Assembly (NCBI GenBank): GCA_934572535.1
Contig: CAKTLJ010000001.1
Location: 62,001-126,000, forward strand
Direction: 5' to 3'
DNA from: an uncultured Eubacteriales bacterium
GTDB lineage: Bacteria > Bacillota > Clostridia > Oscillospirales > Oscillospiraceae
Length of the DNA: 64,000 nt
Shown here: one piece after another, positions 9,972 to 16,412 of the stretch
Layout: each line of letters begins with the position of its first letter
Numbering within the stretch: position 1 is the first letter of the stretch
Made by a program: the position numbers and the translations under genes
Notes under the pieces: generated by a model
The model's database searches: none
What the model saw: only the letters and a program-made list of their open reading frames with translations
What the model was told of the DNA's origin: nothing

Positions 9972-10727
9972 TCAGCCTTCGTACCTCGGGCACTGGTAAC
10001 GGGGCTTTCCCCTGCTCCTGCGGCCATACTCAATGGCCTGCTTGGGACAGCCGCAGATGCAAGCCATGCAGTGGGTGCAGTCCTTGCCCCACAGGGGCTG
10101 CTTTGCCTCCATGACGATGTTGTTCATCGGGCAGAGCTGTTCACACAGGCCGCAGCCGTTGCAGTCGTCCGTGACCCGAAATGGCTTGGCTTTTACGAAC
10201 AGGGGATAAAATGCGCTGTTCAGAGGGCCGCTCTTCACGCGGTCCAAGAGGCCAGGTGTCCGCGCCGGGAAGGGCTCCCCGCGGCAGATCACCTCCGCCC
10301 CCGCTTCCAGAACGGGGCGGGCATCCCGGAGGATCGCGGCCGCCTCGTCCGCCGCAGGCACGGCGAACATGGCGATGTAGTTTTCGGGCATCACCACGCC
10401 CAAAACGCCCTGGTAAACCATCCCTTTCACCCGGCACAGCTCGCGCAGCGCCTTCTCCGGCTTGCCGATATCCTGCCCACAGGTCATGACGAAGTAGACC
10501 TTCCGATTCCCGTCGAAGATGCCGTTTCGGATATAGGCCTCAAAGACCCGAGGCAGCTGCCAGGCATAGGTGGGCGAAACAAACACCCAGGGCTTTTCGG
10601 AAGAGACGTCCGCCTTCTCCCCCTTCTTCATTGCCTGGCCCGCATCCATCAGGGTATCTCCCAGCTTATCCGCCAGCAGGGCCGCGGCATAGCGGCTGTT
10701 GCCGGTGCCGGAAAAATAAACGATCAC
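9972..10727 (-). CDS. EFR1-family ferredoxin with flavodoxin domain
   Basis: 251 residues. The N-terminal ~155 residues are flavodoxin-like, beginning with the FMN-phosphate loop FSGTGNSRYAA at 5-15. The C-terminal ~75 residues carry two 4Fe-4S sites of the bacterial ferredoxin type (CNGCGLCEQLCP and CTHCMACICGCP). EFR1 proteins are common in gut Firmicutes and presumably shuttle electrons between flavin and clusters. Its ATG overlaps the stop of the alcohol dehydrogenase gene (ATGA at 10724-10727), so the pair is coupled; it may be the redox partner of that enzyme, which is inference. Confidence 0.9.
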   Translation of the reverse strand: MIVYFSGTGNSRYAAALLADKLGDTLMDAGQAMKKGEKADVSSEKPWVFVSPTYAWQLPRVFEAYIRNGIFDGNRKVYFVMTCGQDIGKPEKALRELCRVKGMVYQGVLGVVMPENYIAMFAVPAADEAAAILRDARPVLEAGAEVICRGEPFPARTPGLLDRVKSGPLNSAFYPLFVKAKPFRVTDDCNGCGLCEQLCPMNNIVMEAKQPLWGKDCTHCMACICGCPKQAIEYGRRSRGKPRYQCPRYEG

Positions 10728-11782
10728 GGCAATTCCTCCTTCGCGACGCCCGGCTCAATGGCCACCTTGATCACCCGGTCCTGCCGCCCCTCAAAGAGCG
10801 CATAGGCCGCCTGGATCTCCTTCAGCGGATAGGTGTGGGTGATCAGCGGGGTGGTGTCCAAGCTTCCCTGGGCGATCAATTCCAAGATCTCCTGGCAGTC
10901 GCAGCCGTCCACGCCGCCGGTCTTAAAGGTCAGGTTTTTCCCGTACATCTCCGGCAGCGGCAGAAGCTGCGGCCGATCATAGAGGGCCACAATGGTGACC
11001 ACGGCGTTGGGACGGGCACACTGCCACGCCAGACGGAAGGTCTCCTCACCGCCCGCCGCCTCGATCACTACGTCCGCGCCGCCATGGGCGCTGTGCGTCC
11101 GGACAAAGTCCAGGACCTCGTCCGGCCCCACCGTCAGCACATCGGGGTGGTGTTCCCGGACGTACTGGAGCCGAACGGGGTCCTTCTCGCAGAGGATGAC
11201 CCGTTTCGGCGCTTTCAGCAGCACACATTGCAAGGTGCACAGCCCCGTGGGACCGGCACCCAGAAGCAGCACGGTGTCCTCGCGGGTGATCTCCGAGATG
11301 CGAGCCGCCCAGAAGCCGGTGGCCAAGATATCCCCCACAAAGAGGGCCTGCCGGTCGGTCACGCCGTCGGGGATCCTGTTCAGCCCCTGGTCCGCATAGG
11401 GCACCCGGACATACTCCGCCTGCCCGCCGTCGATGCGGCAGCCCAAGGCCCAGCCACCGTTGGGGTCGGTGCAGTTGTTGACATATCCCTTGCGACAGAA
11501 GAAGCAGTCGCCGCAGAAGGTCTCCACGTTGACCGTGACCCGGTCGCCGGGCTTCACCCCGACCACCTGGCTGCCCACTTCCTCCACGACACCCACCATC
11601 TCGTGTCCCACGGTGATGCCGGGGACCGCCCGGGGGACCGAGCCGTGCTTGATGTGCAGGTCGCTGGTGCAGATGCTGGCCAGCGTCACCCGCACGATGG
11701 CGTCTCGCGGTCCCTCCAGCACCGGTTTTGGTTTTTCTTTCAGCGCAAAGCAGCCTTGCTCCACATAGGTATAGGCCAGCAT
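10724..11782 (-). CDS. Zinc-dependent medium-chain alcohol dehydrogenase
   Basis: 352 residues. Catalytic zinc ligands Cys38 and His60-Glu61 and the four structural zinc cysteines 90, 93, 96 and 104 are all present; LLLGAGPTGLC is the NAD(P) Rossmann loop near residue 175. The family oxidises alcohols or polyols (threonine, sorbitol, butanediol and others), and the substrate cannot be read off here. The next gene, an EFR1 ferredoxin, overlaps by four bases. Upstream lies the convergent-free MutT-like gene on the same strand, 18 bases away, so all three may be cotranscribed. Confidence 0.9.
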   Translation of the reverse strand: MLAYTYVEQGCFALKEKPKPVLEGPRDAIVRVTLASICTSDLHIKHGSVPRAVPGITVGHEMVGVVEEVGSQVVGVKPGDRVTVNVETFCGDCFFCRKGYVNNCTDPNGGWALGCRIDGGQAEYVRVPYADQGLNRIPDGVTDRQALFVGDILATGFWAARISEITREDTVLLLGAGPTGLCTLQCVLLKAPKRVILCEKDPVRLQYVREHHPDVLTVGPDEVLDFVRTHSAHGGADVVIEAAGGEETFRLAWQCARPNAVVTIVALYDRPQLLPLPEMYGKNLTFKTGGVDGCDCQEILELIAQGSLDTTPLITHTYPLKEIQAAYALFEGRQDRVIKVAIEPGVAKEELP

Positions 11783-11800
11783 AAAAATTCCTCCTTCGGG

Positions 11801-12211
11801 TCAGCTCTTTTTTTCCCGATCCGCCTTTCGGTCATACGTCCGCAGCCGGGCCAGGATCTCTTCATCCGCCGGGCAAAAGGTCAACTGATCCATTTCCTGA
11901 ACCGTTACCCAGCGGATCGCATGGTGCTCCAGCCTCTGGGGTTCCCCTGTTGGGATCTCCGCATGGAGGAGCGTCAGGCGGATGGTCAGGTCCGGATAGG
12001 TATGGACCACCTCCATAAAGGGGGCTCCCACCGTTATGGTGACGCCCAGCTCCTCCCGGCACTCGCGCCGGAGGGCTTCCTCCTTGGTCTCTCCCGGCTC
12101 TACCTTTCCTCCTACAAATTCCCACAGCAAGCCTCTTGCCTTGTGCGCGGGCCGCTGGCAGGCCAAAAACCGCTCTCCCCTCCAAATGAGCGCGGCGACT
12201 ACTTCCGTCAT
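11801..12211 (-). CDS. mutT: NUDIX hydrolase, MutT-like (8-oxo-dGTP diphosphatase)
   Basis: 136 residues with a perfect Nudix box at about 35-57 (GKVEPGETKEEALRRECREE, then LGV), that is GX5EX7REUXEEXGU. The N-terminal VAALIWRGERFLACQRP and the LWEFVGGKVEPGE context match MutT-type enzymes that hydrolyse oxidised dGTP to prevent A:T to C:G mutations, although other nucleotide substrates are possible. It is upstream of the alcohol dehydrogenase on the same strand. Confidence 0.85.
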   Translation of the reverse strand: MTEVVAALIWRGERFLACQRPAHKARGLLWEFVGGKVEPGETKEEALRRECREELGVTITVGAPFMEVVHTYPDLTIRLTLLHAEIPTGEPQRLEHHAIRWVTVQEMDQLTFCPADEEILARLRTYDRKADREKKS

Positions 12212-12258
12212 ACAACTCTCTCCCCTTTCCCATAGATCGAAGCGCCGTTCAAAGAGAA

Positions 12259-12291
12259 AGTCAGACCTCCCGTGGGCCGCGAGGTCTGACT
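12259..12291 (-). terminator. Hairpin after the YARHG lipoprotein gene
   Basis: AGTCAGACCTC, 11-base loop, GAGGTCTGACT, followed on the minus strand by a T-rich stretch (TTCTCTTTG). Confidence 0.6.
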
Positions 12292-12323
12292 CTTGCGCGT
12301 AAGAGACGGTCGCCTTCCGCAGG

Positions 12324-13292
12324 TCAACTCCGGTACGAGGTCAGCAGACGCAGATTTTTCTGGTCCAAACTGGAGAAGTGCAGCGCACTGCCATCCCGGG
12401 TAACGCCGTGATACCAGGGCTGTCCCTCAAACATGTACTGAAGGCTGTCGGTCTCAAAGATATAGCCATTCTTGGCATAGATGGTATTGATGAGCAGTTG
12501 GATGTCGTAGTCCGAAAGGTTTCTCACGTAGCTGGCGGTGAGCGCCCCATCCACCACATGACGGGTCCACATCCAGCCCAAGCCGGAGGTGTTTTCGGAG
12601 CTTCCGTCCCGATAGCGCACCAGCAGGTTCAGGTTGCTTCGGTCCACCGAGGACATTTGCAGGCGGGAAGCGTCTCCGGACACGGGCACATACCAGGGCA
12701 TCCGGCTGAAATAGTTCTGGATGTCCGTGGTACGGAAGACATAGCCGTTCTTGGCATAGATCTGGTTGATGATGAACTGGATCTGCTCTCCGTCCATACT
12801 GGCCACTTCGCTCTCGGACAGATAATAGGTGGGGTAGACGGAAGCCGCGTTGGTCTCCTCCACATAGGTCACGTAATCGGGATCGGCGTCGAAATTGGAC
12901 GGACTCTGCGTCTCCTGAGACGCGCCGCCGCCCTGGCCTACGATCACCTCCACATGGCAGGAGATGTCGCTGTAGGTCTTGGACGCGATGGTGATGGTGC
13001 AGGAGCCTTCCCCCACAGCGGAGACCGTTCCGCGCTCGTTCACCACAGCGACCTCTCGGTTGCTGCTGGCCCAGAGCAGATCCTGCTCCTCTGCGTCAGA
13101 GGGGGTGAAGACCACCCGGATGGTCTCGGAGCCGCCCTCGGCGAGGTTGATGGTTTCGGGATAGGCCGCGATGGATCGCAAGGCAGACGCATCGCTGCCG
13201 CCGCGGTCGCCAAGGAAGCCGAAGTCAAAGGGCAGGCTGCATCCAGCCAGCAGGAGCATGGCCGCCGCGGCAAGGAAGACGAGCTTTTTCAT
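12324..13292 (-). CDS. Lipoprotein with Ig-like Big_2 domain and two YARHG domains
   Basis: 322 residues. A lipoprotein signal peptide ends in LLAG-Cys18. Residues about 40-125 form a bacterial Ig-like (Big_2) fold (SNREVAVVNERGTVSAVGEG). Two YARHG domains follow (about 155-225 and 250-320), each with the INxIYAKNGYxF core and a terminal WY. YARHG proteins are extracellular and thought to bind peptidoglycan. The ATG at 13292 follows GAGGAGGG; an in-frame start further upstream is not supported by a ribosome site. The function is otherwise unknown. Confidence 0.85.
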   Translation of the reverse strand: MKKLVFLAAAAMLLLAGCSLPFDFGFLGDRGGSDASALRSIAAYPETINLAEGGSETIRVVFTPSDAEEQDLLWASSNREVAVVNERGTVSAVGEGSCTITIASKTYSDISCHVEVIVGQGGGASQETQSPSNFDADPDYVTYVEETNAASVYPTYYLSESEVASMDGEQIQFIINQIYAKNGYVFRTTDIQNYFSRMPWYVPVSGDASRLQMSSVDRSNLNLLVRYRDGSSENTSGLGWMWTRHVVDGALTASYVRNLSDYDIQLLINTIYAKNGYIFETDSLQYMFEGQPWYHGVTRDGSALHFSSLDQKNLRLLTSYRS

Positions 13293-13381
13293 GGGCTGTT
13301 CCCTCCTCATATGATCTGATCGTTTTGGTGACATTATACCGCATTTTACATATCAATGCAAGAAAAGGCAAAAAAAGGGCC

Positions 13382-14089
13382 TCATTCTTCTAGCACGAAG
13401 CGTTGACCATTGTACAGAACGGGGTGGAGCCGCGCTCGGTATCCCTCGCTGCGCGGATCGGAGATCAGCTTTTTGGCGATCCAGAACGCCTCCCAGCTGT
13501 GCATGGGAAAGGCCGCCCGGACATCCACATGGGTCATCACCCAGTCAAAGCCGAGCCAGTATGCCTCCTCCTGTCTTGGGTCCAGCACCAGAAAGGCCAC
13601 GTCGATGACCCTGCCCTCCAGCGTGCGGAGCTCCCGTTTGAAGTCGCGCTCCATGTCCCGGTTCCACTGGGCGGGTTCTCCCTCCCAATGCCACCAATGG
13701 AGGTCTCCCGCGTGATAGATGGTCTTCCCTTCCGTCTCGACCAGGAAGGCGACCCCGGAATCCGTGGAGTGGAGGGTCGTGAGGCGCAAATCCCCCAGGG
13801 TCAGCTCCCTGCCGCCGCCCAGACGGAACACCCGTTCCTCCTCGATGCCAAGGGCGGCCTTTCGCTTGGCCGACAGGCGGATACAGCTGCCCAGAATGTA
13901 CCAGGTCTTCTCCATTCCCAGGGAAAAGATCTCCGGGGAATAGTGGTCCCCGTGGTGGTGACTGTTCAGCACATACAGCGGTTTGCTCCGGTCGATCTCC
14001 GGCAGATCGCCCCCATACCAATCAAACAGGAGGGAGCAGCGCTCCAGCTCCACCAGAAAGCAGCTATGATACACGAAGGTGATGTCCAT
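13382..14089 (-). CDS. MBL-fold metallohydrolase
   Basis: 235 residues with the metallo-beta-lactamase fold signature SHHHGDH at 43-49 (His44, His46, Asp48, His49) and a later HAGD metal-ligand segment near 135. This subgroup (UlaG-like) hydrolyses phosphodiester or lactone bonds; no specific substrate can be named. It lies divergent from the spore cassette that follows. Confidence 0.85.
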   Translation of the reverse strand: MDITFVYHSCFLVELERCSLLFDWYGGDLPEIDRSKPLYVLNSHHHGDHYSPEIFSLGMEKTWYILGSCIRLSAKRKAALGIEEERVFRLGGGRELTLGDLRLTTLHSTDSGVAFLVETEGKTIYHAGDLHWWHWEGEPAQWNRDMERDFKRELRTLEGRVIDVAFLVLDPRQEEAYWLGFDWVMTHVDVRAAFPMHSWEAFWIAKKLISDPRSEGYRARLHPVLYNGQRFVLEE

Positions 14090-14185
14090 GGGCGTCTCTC
14101 CTTACAGGGACAGGATCGTTTTGCTCTTAGTTTACGGTATCTCCCCCAAAAAGTCAATCAAGAGGGACGCCCGGCCCGGGCCGCG

Positions 14186-14194
14186 CATAGAGTA
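14186..14194 (+). promoter_or_regulatory. Possible mother-cell (sigma-K-like) -10 element
   Basis: CATAGAGTA matches the CATAnnnTA -10 of sigma-K promoters, with an AC dinucleotide 17 bases upstream as the minimal -35. It sits just before the spore peptidoglycan cassette and would give a very short leader. The motif is short, so chance occurrence is possible. Confidence 0.4.
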
Positions 14195-14216
14195 CAGGGA
14201 AAGGAGGGCGTTTCGT

Positions 14217-14591
14217 ATGCCTTATTCCGGCACCTTAGTCACCCGGGTCTTTACCGGCCGGGGACAGCTCCCCGTCCAGGACGCCTTTGTCTCCGTGGTC
14301 CAACACAGCGACGCGGGCGACCAGCTTCTGGACGTCCAAACCAGCAACCGCAGCGGCAACACCGCGCCCATCTCCATCGCCTCCCCCTCTCCCCAGCGCA
14401 GTCTGAGCCCCGGCGGGGGCACGCCCTTCGCCCTGTGCGATGTCTGGGTGGAGCATCCGGGGTTTCGGCTGATGGTGGTCAAAAACGTGCAGATCTTCCC
14501 CGACGTCGTCAGTGTGCAGGAGCTGCCGCTCCTCCCACAACTCGCCGGGGAAAGCCCGGACGTCGTGGTCATCACGCCCCAGGACCTGTGA
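14217..14591 (+). CDS. Small beta-rich protein of the spore cortex-lytic cassette
   Basis: 124 residues beginning MPYSGTLVTRVFTGRGQLPV. The sequence alternates short beta-strand segments (carboxypeptidase regulatory-like pattern: TLVTRVF, AFVSVV, LCDVWVEHPGFRLMVV) and has no signal peptide or enzyme motif. Proteins like this precede SleC-like peptidoglycan-binding proteins in clostridial genomes and resemble the N-terminal prosegment of SleC. AAAGGAGGG precedes the ATG. The next gene starts 12 bases after the stop. Function is inferred only from neighbours. Confidence 0.65.
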   Translation: MPYSGTLVTRVFTGRGQLPVQDAFVSVVQHSDAGDQLLDVQTSNRSGNTAPISIASPSPQRSLSPGGGTPFALCDVWVEHPGFRLMVVKNVQIFPDVVSVQELPLLPQLAGESPDVVVITPQDL

Positions 14592-14603
14592 GGGAGGGAA
14601 GCT

Positions 14604-15815
14604 ATGCCTGTTTCTGTCGTACCCTACATCCCCACCTACATCACCGTGCATCTGGGTCCCCCCAGCAGCAACGCGGAAAACGTCACCGTCCCCTTCATCG
14701 ACTACATCAAAAACGTGGCCTCCAGCGAGATCTACCCCACCTGGCAGTACGCCGCCCTGCGGGCCAACATTCTGGCCCAGGTGTCCTTCGCCCTGAACCG
14801 GGTCTACACGGAGTTCTATCCCAGCCAGGGGTATGACTTCCACATCACCTCCACCACGGCCTACGACCAGCGGTTCATCAAGGACCGGACCATCTTCGAC
14901 AGCGTCAGCCAGCTGGTGGATGAACTCTTTGACGACTACCTCCGGCGGGAAGGCTTTGTCGAGCCCCTGTCCGCCAAATTCTGCAACGGCACGACCAGCC
15001 TGTGCGATGGGTTATCCCAATGGGGCAGTGAGTATATGGCCCAGGAGGGGGCCAACTCCGTGGAGATCCTCCGCGCCTATTACGGGGACGACGTTGAGCT
15101 GGTCGTCAACGCCCCCATCCAGGACATCCGCGCCTCCTACCCCGGCGCGGCCATGCGGCGGGGAGAGCGCAGCCCCGACATCCGCATCGCCCAGTTCATG
15201 CTCAACCGCATCTCCCAGGCCTATCCGGCCATCCCCAAGATCCCCATCGTGGATGGGTTCTTTGGGCCGCAGACGGAGGCCGCCGTCCGCCAGTTCCAAA
15301 AAATCTTCAACCTGGCCAGCGACGGCATCATCGGCAAGGGGACCTGGTACGCCATGGTCCGGCTTTACAGCGGGCTGCTCCGCCTGTCCGAACTGGTCAG
15401 CGAGGGCCAGCCTCTGAGCCAGCTGAACTTTGACTATGAGCAGTTCCTCTCCTACGGCCAGCAGAGTCAGCGCGTGGCCTTTTTGCAATACCTCCTCGCT
15501 GTCCTCTCCGAGTTCTACACCAGTATCCCCTTCGTGCACATCGACGGGATCTACGGCCCGGCCACCAGGCAGGCCGTGATCGCCCTCCAGCGGGACGCAG
15601 AGCTTCCCCAGACGGGTTCCGTCAGCGAGGCCACCTGGGACGCCATCGTGGAGCGGTTCCTCAGCATCGACCGGACCGTGCTGCGCTCCGTCGAACTCCC
15701 CCCCTTCCGAAGCGACCTGGGCGGCGTCCTGACCCCAGAGGAGATCCAGGAATCCCTGGCCCTCCACCCCCACCAATTTCCCGGAACCGAACTGGAATAC
15801 GGCCAAAGCGATTGA
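14604..15815 (+). CDS. SpoIID-like domain plus two peptidoglycan-binding domains (cortex-lytic type)
   Basis: 403 residues. Residues 1-170 follow the SpoIID/LytB pattern: an early DYIKNVASSEIYPTWQYAAL segment, a TTAYDQRFI stretch and NGLSQWGSEYMAQEG ending in EILRAYYGDDVEL, as in lytic transglycosylase SpoIID (GMSQYGAxxMA, EILxYYY). Two PG_binding_1 domains follow at about 187-255 (DGFFGPQTEAAVRQFQ) and 283-352 (DGIYGPATRQAVIALQ). No signal peptide is present, so it would act inside the mother cell or spore. It lies between two small genes with 12- and 15-base gaps. Similar proteins are often annotated as spore cortex-lytic proteins. Confidence 0.8.
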   Translation: MPVSVVPYIPTYITVHLGPPSSNAENVTVPFIDYIKNVASSEIYPTWQYAALRANILAQVSFALNRVYTEFYPSQGYDFHITSTTAYDQRFIKDRTIFDSVSQLVDELFDDYLRREGFVEPLSAKFCNGTTSLCDGLSQWGSEYMAQEGANSVEILRAYYGDDVELVVNAPIQDIRASYPGAAMRRGERSPDIRIAQFMLNRISQAYPAIPKIPIVDGFFGPQTEAAVRQFQKIFNLASDGIIGKGTWYAMVRLYSGLLRLSELVSEGQPLSQLNFDYEQFLSYGQQSQRVAFLQYLLAVLSEFYTSIPFVHIDGIYGPATRQAVIALQRDAELPQTGSVSEATWDAIVERFLSIDRTVLRSVELPPFRSDLGGVLTPEEIQESLALHPHQFPGTELEYGQSD

Positions 15816-15830
15816 GAAAGGAGACTCTCT

Positions 15831-16361
15831 ATGAGCCAGCACACATCATCCGGCGGCACACCGGTGCGCCGACTCCAAGAAATGCTGCGCACCCTGGCCC
15901 ACGTCCACCGCGAGATCCCCTTCCTCCTTCCCGACGGGAGGTTTGGAGAGGCGACCTTGGAGGGGGTCATGGTCTGTCAGCGCCTTATGGGCCTGCCCGT
16001 CACCGGAACGGTGGACCAAAGCACCTGGGATGCCATCACGGAGGAGTACGAGCGGGTGCGGCAGCAGCTCTCTGCCCCGCGGGCCGCCCGCCTCTTCCCC
16101 CACGGCCCCACCGCCATCCAGCCGGGGCAGACCTCGCCTCTGCTCTACCCGATCCAGGGGATGCTCCTGGCCCTCTCCGACGTCTTCGCCACCGTGCGGG
16201 CCGTGCTGCCTTCGGGGACCCTGGACCCCGAGACTGCCGACAACCTCCGGTGGCTCCAGCGCTGCGGCCGCCAGGAGGAGACCGGTGCACTGGACCGGGA
16301 GACCTGGGCGCTGCTCTCCCGGGTGTATGAGACCTTCGTCGCCCGCCAGCCCCACGGCTGA
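15831..16361 (+). CDS. Protein of two tandem peptidoglycan-binding domains
   Basis: 176 residues made almost wholly of two PG_binding_1 repeats, at about 8-70 (DGRFGEATLEGVMVCQ, then TVDQSTWDAI) and about 100-170 (SGTLDPETADNLRWLQ, then ALDRETWALL). No catalytic domain and no signal peptide. It starts 15 bases after the SpoIID-like gene behind GAAAGGAG, and shares the repeat type of that protein, so it probably acts with it on spore peptidoglycan. Role is inferred. Confidence 0.75.
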   Translation: MSQHTSSGGTPVRRLQEMLRTLAHVHREIPFLLPDGRFGEATLEGVMVCQRLMGLPVTGTVDQSTWDAITEEYERVRQQLSAPRAARLFPHGPTAIQPGQTSPLLYPIQGMLLALSDVFATVRAVLPSGTLDPETADNLRWLQRCGRQEETGALDRETWALLSRVYETFVARQPHG

Positions 16362-16369
16362 GCGGAGGC

Positions 16370-16402
16370 AAAACCGCCCGGACCGAGCAAGGTCCGGGCG
16401 GC
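16370..16402 (-). terminator. Terminator of the SLH/L,D-transpeptidase gene
   Basis: CCGCCCGGACC stem and complement with 5-base loop; on the minus strand it is followed by TTTTGCC. It may also end the spore cassette on the other strand. Confidence 0.75.
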
Positions 16403-16412
16403 GTTGGATCGT

